Below are positions 19,644-27,862 of a stretch of DNA of 64,000 nucleotides, one piece after another. Each line of letters starts with the position of its first letter. Within the stretch, counting starts at the first letter, position 1. Under the pieces are notes generated by a model, which saw nothing but the letters and a program-made list of their open reading frames with translations, had not been told where the DNA came from and did no database searches. The stretch comes from an uncultured Fodinibius sp. (GTDB lineage Bacteria; Bacteroidota; Rhodothermia; Balneolales; Balneolaceae). Position numbers and translations under genes: made by a program. Location of the stretch: contig CAJXOG010000003.1 in assembly GCA_913057775.1 (NCBI GenBank), positions 1 to 64,000 on the forward strand, written 5' to 3'.

Positions 19644-19651
19644 GGTAAAAG

Positions 19652-19725
19652 CGATCCGGACGAGACTCGAACTCGCGACCTCCTGCGTGACAGGCAGGCG
19701 TTCTAACCAACTGAACTACCGGACC
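19652..19725 (-). tRNA. tRNA-Asp (GTC)
   Basis: The minus strand folds as a standard cloverleaf. The acceptor stem is GGTCCGG/CCGGATC with a G discriminator and one G-U pair. The D arm is followed by an anticodon stem CCTGC/GCAGG enclosing the loop CTGTCAC, giving anticodon GTC for aspartate. The T arm contains GTTCGAGTC. The CCA end is not encoded. A terminator follows directly, so it appears to be transcribed alone. Confidence 0.96.
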
Positions 19726-19848
19726 AAATGAGAGCCCAAATATAACGACCTTTTGGCTCTTATGTCAAGCATAATTTACGCAATTTTTGATCTTTTGATT
19801 CACAGAGGGAATTTATTACTATAGGAAAAAATTAAGCGAATTTATTTT

Positions 19849-20241
19849 ATGTATCAGCCAACATTTATTGAGGTTTCTAACGATATCAGTGTTGAGGTAA
19901 AGCCTACATATTTAGAACAGGAATCAAGCCCTGTTGCTGATAAACATGTGTTTGTTTACTTCGTTACCATTCGAAATATGGGGGATCAACCGGTACAATT
20001 GTTACGAAGACATTGGGAGATTAAGGACTCCGGCGGACAAGATCACGAAGTCGATGGAGCGGGAGTAATTGGGTTACAACCAACGATCGATCCGGGTGCC
20101 GAGCATGAATACAACAGCTTTTGTGTGCTAAAATCGTACCGTGGCAGTATGCGAGGATACTATACGATGGAGCGTAGTGATGGAAAAATAATAAAGGTTC
20201 GCATACCGGAATTTTTACTTACATCACACGTATTGAACTAA
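19849..20241 (+). CDS. apaG: ApaG-family protein
   Basis: The 130-residue protein is a single ApaG domain with an immunoglobulin-like beta-sandwich. Family hallmarks are visible: the N-terminal strand ISVEVKPTYL, the FVYFVTIRNMGDQPVQLLRRHW segment shortened here to its core RNMGDQPVQLLRRHW, DGAGVIGLQPTIDPG, and YNSFCVLKSYRGSMRGYYTM near the C-terminus. E. coli apaG is linked to cobalt resistance and magnesium efflux, but the biochemical role is still unclear. The length is normal (about 125-130 residues). It stands alone, divergent from the tRNA-Asp gene and converging on the glutathione-peroxidase-like gene, with a terminator between them. Confidence 0.95.
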   Translation: MYQPTFIEVSNDISVEVKPTYLEQESSPVADKHVFVYFVTIRNMGDQPVQLLRRHWEIKDSGGQDHEVDGAGVIGLQPTIDPGAEHEYNSFCVLKSYRGSMRGYYTMERSDGKIIKVRIPEFLLTSHVLN

Positions 20242-20243
20242 AT

Positions 20244-20280
20244 AAAAAAGGAGGACCGCAAGTATCAGTTACGGCCCTCC
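20244..20280 (-). terminator. Terminator of the glutathione-peroxidase-like gene
   Basis: GGAGGACCG (20250-20258) pairs with CGGCCCTCC (20272-20280) with one mismatch. Read on the minus strand the hairpin is followed by a T-rich run. It lies between two convergent genes and may also affect apaG transcripts. Confidence 0.7.
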
Positions 20281-20319
20281 GTCGGGATGGTGATGGGATG
20301 TATTAGGGATACATCATAT

Positions 20320-20871
20320 CTAACTGTTTAGTTCCTTTTCTATTGCCCTTAATATCTCATCGCGCTGTGGTTTAACATCACTTCGGTAGCGATGGACCAG
20401 TTTTCCGTTCTTATCAACCAAAAATTTCTCAAAATTCCACTTTATTTCGCCGGTAAAGTCAGGATTATCAGCCGTTGTTAGATACGAGAATAATGGATGC
20501 TGATCATCGCCTTTCACCGATACCTTTGAGAACATGGGAAAACTTACATCATAGTTCACCTTACAAAACTGTTTAATCTCTTCGTCCGTTCCCGGCTCTT
20601 GCCCACCAAAATTGTTGGCGGGAAAACCCAATACAACAAGGTCATCATCACTGTACTTTTCGTATAATGCTTGAAGCCCTTCATATTGTGGAGTATAGCC
20701 GCACTCCGAAGCGGTATTGACGATTAGTAAAACTTTTCCTTCATATTTATTTAGCGATGTTTCTTCTCCGTCAATGTTTGTAGTTTTGAACTCATAAACG
20801 GAATCTGTGGTTGTATCAGCAGTATGTAACGACATTGTTAAAAGAATTATTAAGAGTCCTGCGGTTTTCAT
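20320..20871 (-). CDS. Exported glutathione-peroxidase-like thiol peroxidase
   Basis: Enzymes of this family reduce peroxides using an active-site cysteine, in bacteria usually recharged by thioredoxin. After an N-terminal hydrophobic segment (residues 1-16, a likely signal peptide) the thioredoxin-fold domain contains NTASECGYTPQY with the peroxidatic Cys57, GFPANNFGGQEPG with Gln91, and WNFEKFLVDKNG with Trp145 and Asn146. These complete the Cys-Gln-Trp-Asn set. Cys103 is the likely resolving cysteine of the two-Cys type. The length, 183 residues, fits the family plus a leader. The leader implies action in the periplasm. It is monocistronic with its own terminator. Confidence 0.92.
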   Translation of the reverse strand: MKTAGLLIILLTMSLHTADTTTDSVYEFKTTNIDGEETSLNKYEGKVLLIVNTASECGYTPQYEGLQALYEKYSDDDLVVLGFPANNFGGQEPGTDEEIKQFCKVNYDVSFPMFSKVSVKGDDQHPLFSYLTTADNPDFTGEIKWNFEKFLVDKNGKLVHRYRSDVKPQRDEILRAIEKELNS

Positions 20872-20904
20872 AGATTTTAAACACTTATTTAACGGATGAT
20901 ATAT

Positions 20905-21684
20905 ATGAAATGTAAAGCTACAAAAAAGAATTCCCTGTTGTTTGAAAAAAGATATAAAATCTTAGCCTCCTTCTTATCGATCCTGTTTATTCTGATGACT
21001 GTAAATACTAAACAGTTGCAGGCACAGATGTTTTCGGTGGGCGAAACTGGAGTAAACTATAACCGTCCCATGTCTGAATTATTTGTAGGTGTGGGATCGA
21101 TGGATGCTGATTTTAAAGGTGGCTCTGGTTCAGGAGCTTTTGAATACACCGGACCGGTATTATCAGTGGGATATAATACGTCGGGGATAAATTTATATCT
21201 TTCCACGGGAGGTAAAATTACAGGAGTAGAGGATAGATCATACTTTAATACCGGGGGTAATTTTGATTTTGGGCTTAGCCTGTATCAAAGTTCTAAAATA
21301 AATTTAAAAATCCCCATCCGTATAGCATCACGATACACTAATATCACGAACAATCGAGCTCTGCTGTTTCCTACGGTTAATCGATTTCAGTTTGGAATGA
21401 TTGCAGCAGGTGCTGGTATAAATGGGGTATGGCGGCCTGTAAAAAATATCCGAATTGAAGTTGGAGCGGTTCCCACCTATGGATTTTCTTTTGCAACAGG
21501 AGGATCGCTGGGCGGCTCAATAGGAACAGTTAATGCGCATGGCAAGCTGTACTTTGATCGTTTATTCAACGATAAGGGATTATCGATTGGATATAAATAT
21601 GATCTGCGCAGTTATGATATCGAAGACAATGTCTACGATTACGACTTGAAAGGACACAGTGTTGAAATCGGAATTACTTTTTAA
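20905..21684 (+). CDS. Putative outer-membrane beta-barrel protein
   Basis: The N-terminus has a basic stretch, a hydrophobic helix (about residues 15-33) and a cleavage-like region ending LQAQMF, consistent with a signal peptide. The mature part is rich in Gly, aromatic residues and alternating hydrophobic strands (for example GFSFATGGSLGGSIGT and LSIGYKYDLRSYDI) and ends in VEIGITF, a terminal Phe as in many outer-membrane barrels. No specific family is recognised. An ATG at 20896 is also possible; the ATG at 20905 is preferred because it gives a more typical basic leader. It is the first gene of a tight three-gene run, four bases before the next start, which points to co-transcription. Confidence 0.7.
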   Translation: MKCKATKKNSLLFEKRYKILASFLSILFILMTVNTKQLQAQMFSVGETGVNYNRPMSELFVGVGSMDADFKGGSGSGAFEYTGPVLSVGYNTSGINLYLSTGGKITGVEDRSYFNTGGNFDFGLSLYQSSKINLKIPIRIASRYTNITNNRALLFPTVNRFQFGMIAAGAGINGVWRPVKNIRIEVGAVPTYGFSFATGGSLGGSIGTVNAHGKLYFDRLFNDKGLSIGYKYDLRSYDIEDNVYDYDLKGHSVEIGITF

Positions 21685-21688
21685 ACTG

Positions 21689-21997
21689 ATGAAGACCGAA
21701 AAACTGATTTTAGAACTTGAAGAGCTCGTTGAACAACTGGGCTACACCATCCGTAAGGAGAAAGGAACATTTCGCGGAGATTCTTGTGTGATGGAGGGAC
21801 AAAAATTGGTGGTGCTAAATAAAAAGAAGCCCGATCAGCAACAGGTGGGATTGCTGGCCCGTGTTCTTAAAAGTAAAGAACAGGAATTAACGGATATTTA
21901 TATTAAGCCGGTCATCCGCAAGCAGCTTGAGGAACTATGGGATCGGTTTGAAAAGTATAAGGACAGCGAAATTGAAGAAATGGATATTGATATTTAG
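21689..21997 (+). CDS. Small conserved-looking protein of unknown function
   Basis: The start is taken at the ATG at 21689, four bases after the preceding stop; an upstream in-frame start at 21659 would overlap the previous gene. The product has 102 residues, is strongly charged and largely helical, with the basic core YTIRKEKGTFRGDSCVMEGQ and the helical LKSKEQELTDIYIKPVIRKQ. No domain is recognised. It sits between a predicted outer-membrane protein and a metallo-hydrolase, with gaps of four and three bases, so it is almost certainly a translated gene of this operon. Confidence 0.7.
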   Translation: MKTEKLILELEELVEQLGYTIRKEKGTFRGDSCVMEGQKLVVLNKKKPDQQQVGLLARVLKSKEQELTDIYIKPVIRKQLEELWDRFEKYKDSEIEEMDIDI

Positions 21998-22000
21998 ACG

Positions 22001-22759
22001 ATGAAGTTAACGTTTTTGGGTACCGGAACTTCGATGGGCGTCCCAACTGCCGGGGGATTCGGCAAAGAGCAAATTGATGGAGATCCGCGCAATATACGCT
22101 GGCGCTGTTCGGCATGGATACAAACAGAAGAGTCGTCTCTGGTTATTGATACCGGACCAGAATTTCGGCTGCAGTCCATTCGAGCCGGACTTTCGGAAAT
22201 AGACCTAGTGCTTATTACGCATGAGCATATGGATCATATTGCCGGGCTCGACGATCTGCGGCCGTTTTGTTACAAGCAGGAGCAAACTATTCCGGTATAT
22301 GCCAGTTCTACCTGTTTAGATGCTATTCGACGTCGATTTGAGTATATGTTTGGTCCTAATCGTTATCCCGGCGCAACGGATATCGATTTAAAAGAAATCA
22401 GTGATACGATAGCAGTTAAGGATTTGAAGATTACGCCGTTGCCCGCTATTCACGGCAAGGTTACTGTAATTGGATACCGTGTAAATGATGTATCGTACAT
22501 TACGGATGTTAAAAAACTGCCCGACTCAACCAAGGAACGTATTCGGGGTTCTAAAGTGATGGTGCTGGATGGATTGCGATGGAAGCCGGAACATCCCACG
22601 CATATGACCATTCCCGAAGCGGTGGATGTCGCTAATGAGCTTGACATCCCGCAAACCTATCTCTGCCACATGAATTCGTATGTGAATCACGAGGAATCGA
22701 ATAAGCGGTTACCTGATCATGTGCGTCTGGCTTATGACCAGTTAACGCTAACTATTTAG
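22001..22759 (+). CDS. MBL-fold metallo-hydrolase, PhnP-like
   Basis: The 252-residue protein has the metallo-beta-lactamase fold. LGTGTSMGVPTAGG is the N-terminal signature of the PhnP/RNase Z-like branch, THEHMDHIAGLDDLRPF supplies the HxHxDH metal site, and later histidines (AIHGKVTVIGY, CHMNSY) complete a dinuclear centre. Members hydrolyse phosphodiesters such as cyclic nucleotides; PhnP itself acts in phosphonate breakdown. No phosphonate genes are nearby, so the substrate is unknown. It starts three bases after the previous stop and ends the operon that begins at 20905. Confidence 0.88.
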   Translation: MKLTFLGTGTSMGVPTAGGFGKEQIDGDPRNIRWRCSAWIQTEESSLVIDTGPEFRLQSIRAGLSEIDLVLITHEHMDHIAGLDDLRPFCYKQEQTIPVYASSTCLDAIRRRFEYMFGPNRYPGATDIDLKEISDTIAVKDLKITPLPAIHGKVTVIGYRVNDVSYITDVKKLPDSTKERIRGSKVMVLDGLRWKPEHPTHMTIPEAVDVANELDIPQTYLCHMNSYVNHEESNKRLPDHVRLAYDQLTLTI

Positions 22760-22817
22760 TATATATGTCTGACTTTGCAGAAGGGATGTATATGTTGAAT
22801 AACAGCTCCCAAACATG

Positions 22818-23035
22818 GATTTCTCACTTTGCCCGACTACGGTCGGACTCGTTCGAAATGACAAGTAAAACAGATTAATCGTAGTAAACTTCTGACTTAT
22901 GTCATCTCGACCACTGGGAGAGATATTTGTTTTAGAATTGGCGATCCCAAAACTGGTTAAAACCGGCTGCAGAATAGAAAATTTTTGTGTAGGGAAAATG
23001 TCATTCCGTTCAAGCGTAGCGCATGGAGAAATTTA
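22818..23035. repeat. Cluster of three dispersed TGTCAT-type repeats
   Basis: Three related units lie here: 22818-22863 on the minus strand (TGTCATTTCGAACGAGTCCG), 22900-22929 on the plus strand (TGTCATCTCGACCACTGGGA) and 22999-23035 on the plus strand (TGTCATTCCGTTCAAGCGTA). Each continues into a GAGA-type end. They resemble a repeat class seen between genes in many Bacteroidota-related genomes. No coding potential is seen in the gap. Confidence 0.6.
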
Positions 23036-23053
23036 ATAGAAAAACAAACTCTG

Positions 23054-24139
23054 TCACACAAAACGCTTTAGATCGTCATCTTTCCTCAGCTTGTTGACTA
23101 CCTTTTTAACACCCTGAGAACTGTCCAGATCGCAAACCAAAATGGCATTGTCCGTTTCCACAACGGCAAGGTTTTCAACACCCACAAGCGCAATCATTTT
23201 GCCACTTTCGCTTTTAATGAGATTGTTCTTGGCATCGGCAGTAGCGGAAGTGTCAGTCTGTATGACATTACCGTCCTCATCTTTAGACCTCAAGTCATAA
23301 ACGGCTCTCCAGCTTCCCACATCATTCCATTCAAATGAGCCGGGAACAACAAAAACGCTGTCGGCCTGCTCCATAATCCCATAGTCAATGGAAATAGAAG
23401 TACAGCCATAATAAAATTCATCAACAGCCTCTTTTTGTTTCTCTGATCCTACTGCAGGTTTTAGTTTTTTTACCTCATCATAAATAGTAGGCAGATGTTG
23501 GTTGAACTTTTCCAGAATGGTTGATGCCTTCCAGACAAACATTCCGCTGTTCCACAAAAAGTTGCCTGAAGCAATAAACTCTTTAGCTGTTTCGAGGTCG
23601 GGCTTTTCCCGAAATTGCTTTACCGTTTTAACTTGGTGTTCTTCCACCTTTTCAGATGTATCCTCATCAAACTCGATGTAACCATAGCCGGTTTCGGGAT
23701 GATCGGGTTTGATGCCGATGGTTACCAATGCATCGGGTTCCTGAGCCTTGGTTTCGGCCGTTTCCAGAATGGATAAAAATGTTTCGGGCTTGCCGATTAA
23801 ATGATCTGCAGGTAGTACCACCATGTTTCCATCGGGATCTTTTTCTTGGATAAGCGTAGCTGCCGCCGCTACACAGGGAGCGGTATTTTTGCCCACCGGT
23901 TCGCCCACGATATTATTAGCCGGGACGTCAGGGAGTTGTTCCTGCACCAAGTCTACATATTTGTCATTGGTAATAACCCAGACGCGATCGGCAGAAACCA
24001 GCGGCTTAATCCGATCAACGGTATCTTGCAGCATGGTGCGATCGCCAAAAATATTTAAAAATTGTTTGGGACGAGCTTCAGTACTTTGCGGCCAGAATCG
24101 GGTACCCGATCCGCCGGCCATAATTACGGCGTGTAGCAT
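23054..24139 (-). CDS. manC: Mannose-1-phosphate guanylyltransferase
   Basis: The enzyme makes GDP-mannose from GTP and mannose-1-phosphate, a precursor for glycans and GDP-fucose. The N-terminal nucleotidyltransferase signature MAGGSGTRFWPQSTEARPKQF is present (shown by MAGGSGTRFWPQS and RPKQF), with VLPADHLIG for metal binding, the conserved NTAPCVAAAA, FREKPDLETA and FLWNSGMFVWKA. The C-terminal left-handed beta-helix part is short and there is no phosphomannose isomerase fusion, so the protein (361 residues) is monofunctional. No polysaccharide cluster is adjacent. Confidence 0.94.
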   Translation of the reverse strand: MLHAVIMAGGSGTRFWPQSTEARPKQFLNIFGDRTMLQDTVDRIKPLVSADRVWVITNDKYVDLVQEQLPDVPANNIVGEPVGKNTAPCVAAAATLIQEKDPDGNMVVLPADHLIGKPETFLSILETAETKAQEPDALVTIGIKPDHPETGYGYIEFDEDTSEKVEEHQVKTVKQFREKPDLETAKEFIASGNFLWNSGMFVWKASTILEKFNQHLPTIYDEVKKLKPAVGSEKQKEAVDEFYYGCTSISIDYGIMEQADSVFVVPGSFEWNDVGSWRAVYDLRSKDEDGNVIQTDTSATADAKNNLIKSESGKMIALVGVENLAVVETDNAILVCDLDSSQGVKKVVNKLRKDDDLKRFV

Positions 24140-24235
24140 AAAAGTGAATGGACGTTAGAATTAGTGAATTTGGAAAGGGAAGGTATTGAAAATCCCAACA
24201 AGTGTGAAGAAGTTTTGCTGCGATGCATCACATAA

Positions 24236-24505
24236 TTAAACAGTAACGGTGTACTCTTCGTCGAGGTGATGTTTATTGATGAGATGAATAATATCTCGGG
24301 CGGATTCTGCAAAGGCCGTATTCGGATAGTGCTCTACAATTTTCTCGGCCGCAAAAATAGCTTCAAGATATTGTTTATTTACGACCTTCATCCGTGTTTT
24401 TTTCAGGATAGGAATTGCCTCGTGCGATCCACAGGCCGTAATGAGTCCGGTTATCAAAAAAATAATAGAGGTTTCTGGGTTATTCATCGGAATATTTTCT
24501 GGCAC
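24236..24505 (-). CDS. Small protein of unknown function, coupled to the sensor kinase
   Basis: The 89-residue frame starts with GTG at 24505, the base next to the kinase stop codon (TAAGTG), or with ATG at 24487. The N-terminus has one hydrophobic segment (TSIIFLITGLITACGS) that looks like a lipobox or membrane anchor with ITAC. A TPR-like helical stretch follows (QYLEAIFAAEKIVEHYP NTAFAESA in two pieces). No family is recognised. Zero-gap spacing suggests translational coupling with the histidine kinase, so it could be an accessory lipoprotein for signalling. Confidence 0.55.
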   Translation of the reverse strand: MPENIPMNNPETSIIFLITGLITACGSHEAIPILKKTRMKVVNKQYLEAIFAAEKIVEHYPNTAFAESARDIIHLINKHHLDEEYTVTV

Positions 24506-25600
24506 TTAACTGGTTAATTCGGCTTCTGCAGACGTACGGTCAACTTTGCTGAGGGTAAAACTAAATGAGGAGCTGACTTTGGGAGTACTTTCGATAAACA
24601 GCTCTTCGTTATGAGCCTGTATAATATGCTTTACGATAGCCAGTCCCAAGCCGGTACCTTCGCCGTCCTCTCGAGAGCGAGATTTATCTACTCGAAAGAA
24701 CCGCTCTGTGACGCGTTCAATATGCTGCTGATTTATCCCAATGCCGGTATCCTTCACATACACTAATACGCGGTTTTCATCTTCTGACCAAGGTTTAACA
24801 CCAACGGTAACCTTGCCTCCTTTAACATTATACTTGATGCCATTATCAACCAGATTTATGAGCACTTGTTTGATTTGGTTACGGTCGGCGCTGACAGCGT
24901 AACCTTGCGGGATATCGGTTTTAAGCAAGACGTCGGCTTTATCGGCCTTGTATTGTAGGTTATTAACCACCTCCATGATCAGCTCTTCGAGATTGAAGTT
25001 TTGTATATCAGACTTTAATTCCCCCGTCTCGAGCTTGGAGATTTCCATCAGATCCTTGGTGAGATAGATAAGACGATTAACGTTTCGCATTGCTTTTTCA
25101 AGGAACTTGCGGTTGACTTCCTTATCATCAATGGCGCCGTTTAGCAGCGTTTCGATGAATCCCTGGATGGCAAATATGGGTGTTTTGAGTTCGTGAGAAA
25201 TATCCCCGATAAACTCCTTGCGATAATTTTCAATTCTGTTGAGGCGTTTTATTTCACGCTCTACGGTTTTGCTGGCACGTACCGATTGCTTGATCAGGTA
25301 GTCGAGCTCATCGTTATTTTTCGTCTTAAGCTCTTCGTAATCCCGAAAACGTTTTTTGAGGATATTTTTATTGATTTGGTTGAGGACTTTTAGGCGGGAA
25401 AACTGCTGATTATATATAATCAGGTAAACAATAATTCCTGATAACAAGAACATCCCGCCACCGAGAAGGAGGGAGTTTGTTAAGGGAGTGTTCAACAAAA
25501 AATGAGTAGTTACACCTACCACAATGCCAATGAACAGCGCCGAATAGAAGGCACTGCGCAATGCAAGACGGGATGAATTTTGAAAAGGTTTTTTCCTCAT
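24506..25600 (-). CDS. PhoR-type sensor histidine kinase
   Basis: The protein has 364 residues. Two hydrophobic helices lie at about 15-35 and 43-63, with only a few residues outside the membrane, so it lacks a sizeable sensing domain. The dimerisation and phosphoacceptor segment FIGDISHELKTPIFAIQGF carries His136. The ATPase domain shows the N box (NQIKQVLINLVDNGIKY), VKDTGIGI, and GEGTGLGLAIVKHI. The overall layout resembles PhoR. It overlaps the response-regulator gene by four bases, a standard arrangement. No phosphate-transport genes are in the window, so phosphate sensing is unproven. Confidence 0.92.
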   Translation of the reverse strand: MRKKPFQNSSRLALRSAFYSALFIGIVVGVTTHFLLNTPLTNSLLLGGGMFLLSGIIVYLIIYNQQFSRLKVLNQINKNILKKRFRDYEELKTKNNDELDYLIKQSVRASKTVEREIKRLNRIENYRKEFIGDISHELKTPIFAIQGFIETLLNGAIDDKEVNRKFLEKAMRNVNRLIYLTKDLMEISKLETGELKSDIQNFNLEELIMEVVNNLQYKADKADVLLKTDIPQGYAVSADRNQIKQVLINLVDNGIKYNVKGGKVTVGVKPWSEDENRVLVYVKDTGIGINQQHIERVTERFFRVDKSRSREDGEGTGLGLAIVKHIIQAHNEELFIESTPKVSSSFSFTLSKVDRTSAEAELTS

Positions 25601-26277
25601 TCTTTAAACTTGTAACCGACTCCTTTAACTGTTTCAATATACTCACTGCCGATCTTTTCTCGAATTTTTCGGATGTGAACATCAACCGTGCGATCGACTA
25701 CATAAACATTGTTACCCCAAACTTGGTTAAGCAGTGTTTGGCGATCTAAAACCTTACCCTTTCGACCGGCTAAAAAATAAAGAAGCTCAAACTCTTTCCG
25801 CGGCATCTGGAACTCCTCATCACCTTTGGTGACAATATATCGATCTTTATCGATGATGATATCGTGTACTTCAATTTTATCCGTCATCTGACTCGTTTCC
25901 TCAAATCGTCGTAATACAGCTTTAATACGGGAGATCAACTTGGTGGTACTTATCGGTTTTGTGATATAGTCATCCCCTCCCTTGTCTAGCCCCTTGACCT
26001 CCGTTTTTTCATCGCCGCGCGCTGTCAGAAAGATAATAGGAATGTGTTTGAGATTTTTATCATCGCGCATACGTTCCACCACTTCCATGCCATCCATTTT
26101 AGGCATCATGATGTCTAAGAGCACGAGATTTGGGCTGTGCTTGCGAGCCATCTCCAATCCCTGTTGGCCGTCTTCTGCTTTCAGGACGTCATACCCTTCC
26201 TTCTTAAGATTATATTCAATTAAATCGAGTAGATCTTGTTCGTCGTCGACTACTAAGATAGTTTGCTTGTCAGACAC
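25597..26277 (-). CDS. PhoB/OmpR-family response regulator
   Basis: The 226-residue protein has an N-terminal receiver domain (about 5-120) with the acidic pair Asp11-Asp12, the phosphoacceptor Asp55 in LVLLDIMMPKMDG, and Lys in DYITKP. The C-terminal winged-helix DNA-binding domain (about 130-226) ends with RTVDVHIRKIREKIG and TVKGVGYKF, typical of the OmpR/PhoB family. Its stop overlaps the kinase start by four bases, so the two form one two-component system. Target genes are unknown. Confidence 0.94.
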   Translation of the reverse strand: MSDKQTILVVDDEQDLLDLIEYNLKKEGYDVLKAEDGQQGLEMARKHSPNLVLLDIMMPKMDGMEVVERMRDDKNLKHIPIIFLTARGDEKTEVKGLDKGGDDYITKPISTTKLISRIKAVLRRFEETSQMTDKIEVHDIIIDKDRYIVTKGDEEFQMPRKEFELLYFLAGRKGKVLDRQTLLNQVWGNNVYVVDRTVDVHIRKIREKIGSEYIETVKGVGYKFKE

Positions 26278-26442
26278 GGCTCAAAAATTGATTGCTGTAT
26301 TTAATAAAGGTAAGTAAAGCATTGCTTGTAAATTAATAAGCAATAGTACAAAGCCCCATTCGCAATTGAAACAGCAAGCCTGTTAAATAATTGTTATTTC
26401 TTTTGGAATTCTCCATCATTCATACCATGAAAGATAGCCTGC

Positions 26443-27048
26443 TTATTTATCCATCTGCGAGAGAGCTTTCTTAACCAGCTTCTGGACGTTGCCATCAAAA
26501 TCTTCGCCCTTGGCAGCAAGTTCAATCGATTCTTCGGCATCCCGCTTTTTAAAACCGAGCGATTGCAGTGCAGAAACCGCTTCCTCTTTTACATTACTGC
26601 TAATAGAAGTGGCGCTTCCGTCGGAAGAGTAGGTGGCATCAACCATCTCGGAAATTTTATCTTTAAGCTCCAGGATCATCCGCTGGGCGGTCTTTTTGCC
26701 GATGCCCTTAATTTTTGACAGTGCAGATTTATCTTCTTGCACAATAGCGCCCGTGATTTCCTGGGCCGGCAGTCCGGAAAGAATAGTAAGTCCAAGCTTG
26801 GGTCCCACCCCCTTAACGGTAATCAAGAGTTCAAAAAGATCTTTCTCATTTTGATTGGCAAAGCCGAATAGCCGCTGATCGTTATCGGTGACATGATGAT
26901 AAACCAGCAGCTCTACCTCTTCGTCTGTGGCTGGTAACTTGTCATACGTTTGATTAGATATCTCAAGCAGATAGCCCACATCACGGACATCAACAATAAC
27001 TTGTTCGGGCGATTTATCGTGGACAATACCTTTTAAATATGCAATCAT
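26443..27048 (-). CDS. ruvA: Holliday junction branch migration protein RuvA
   Basis: RuvA binds four-way junctions and loads the RuvB motor in recombinational repair. The N-terminal OB-fold starts MIAYLKGIVHDKSPEQVIVD, and the two helix-hairpin-helix motifs are visible as VKGVGPKLGLTILSG and IKGIGKKTAQRMILEL. The C-terminal helical domain (about 150-201) that contacts RuvB carries ALQSLGFKKRDAEESI. The length, 201 residues, is normal. ruvC lies 150 bases upstream on the same strand with a repeat in between; ruvB is not in the window. Confidence 0.96.
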   Translation of the reverse strand: MIAYLKGIVHDKSPEQVIVDVRDVGYLLEISNQTYDKLPATDEEVELLVYHHVTDNDQRLFGFANQNEKDLFELLITVKGVGPKLGLTILSGLPAQEITGAIVQEDKSALSKIKGIGKKTAQRMILELKDKISEMVDATYSSDGSATSISSNVKEEAVSALQSLGFKKRDAEESIELAAKGEDFDGNVQKLVKKALSQMDK

Positions 27049-27086
27049 TTGAGAAAAAGAATTATGGATACAAAAATAAGATTCAA

Positions 27087-27186
27087 TGTCATCCCGAATT
27101 TATTTCAGGATCTACAATACAATAAATAAAAGCTTACAGCTTCTGAAGCAAAGCTTCTCCTGACACACATTGGATTCAGAATGACA
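27087..27186. repeat. Dispersed repeat with inverted TGTCAT ends
   Basis: TGTCATCCCGAATTTATTTC begins at 27087 and continues to AGGATCT at 27113. An inverted end TGGATTCAGAATGACA lies at 27171-27186. The middle contains a palindromic AAGCTT-rich part. The unit fills the gap between ruvC and ruvA and shares its core with copies near 35.4 and 35.8 kb. Confidence 0.6.
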
Positions 27187-27195
27187 CTCGCAAAT

Positions 27196-27777
27196 TTAAT
27201 CTTTAACTCGGTCAGGGTTATTTGCTACAAAATCGGCCCAGCTCGATTTGCTGTTATTCTGGTGCGTTTTCTTTTGGGATTCGGGCGCCTGCCGGTTAAA
27301 ACTGTTTTGTTTCATCAGGTGACACCAGGCCACGGCCAACGCGTCAGTGGCATCTTTGGATAGCTTTTCATCGGGCAGGTCTACAGTCTTACGAAGCATA
27401 AAAGCGACTTGCTCTTTGCTGGCATTGCCATTTCCCGTAATCGATTTCTTTACCTGTTTGGGATAATACTCCGTGACCCCAATATCATGATTGGTGATAG
27501 CCAGCATGGCTGCTGCTTGTGCCCGACCGAGTTTTAGCATGGCCAATGGATCAACGCCGTAAATAGGCGTTTCTACGGCGCAGGAGTTGGGATTAAAAGA
27601 GGAAATAATCTTCGAAACTTCCTCAAAGATGTATTGCAGCCGATCGGAATGGTCATCCATATGGGCCATTTTTAATACATCGCAGCGCAAGGCTACCAGC
27701 TTGCTGTCCTCTTTGGTGAGTATCGCATAGCCGGTATTGCGCGAGCCGGGATCAATACCAAGGATGACATCAGCCAT
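27196..27777 (-). CDS. ruvC: Crossover junction endodeoxyribonuclease RuvC
   Basis: RuvC cuts Holliday junctions after RuvAB branch migration. The RNase H-like fold begins ILGIDPGSRNTGYAIL with the first catalytic Asp. It continues with AVETPIYGVDPLAMLKLGRA, which supplies the catalytic Glu and the conserved LGRAQ-type helix, and ends with SKDATDALAVAWCH, the last acidic pair. At 193 residues it is slightly longer than average because of a polar C-terminal tail rich in Gln, Lys and Asn. It lies directly upstream of ruvA, a common pairing. Confidence 0.95.
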   Translation of the reverse strand: MADVILGIDPGSRNTGYAILTKEDSKLVALRCDVLKMAHMDDHSDRLQYIFEEVSKIISSFNPNSCAVETPIYGVDPLAMLKLGRAQAAAMLAITNHDIGVTEYYPKQVKKSITGNGNASKEQVAFMLRKTVDLPDEKLSKDATDALAVAWCHLMKQNSFNRQAPESQKKTHQNNSKSSWADFVANNPDRVKD

Positions 27778-27862
27778 AATAAATGCGCTTAGGTTAGTTT
27801 ATTTGAATATAACAGATTTGCGACGGTTTTCTCATCCATAAAACTGTCCATGGTTTTGAGGG

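Noticed and set aside
22760..23053. Small RNA gene between the metallo-hydrolase and manC genes
   Set aside because: The structure seen is explained by the dispersed repeats; no promoter and terminator pair is visible.
24266..24517. Plus-strand frame of 83 codons opposite the small gene at 24236-24505
   Set aside because: The minus-strand frame is coupled to the kinase gene, while this one has no context.
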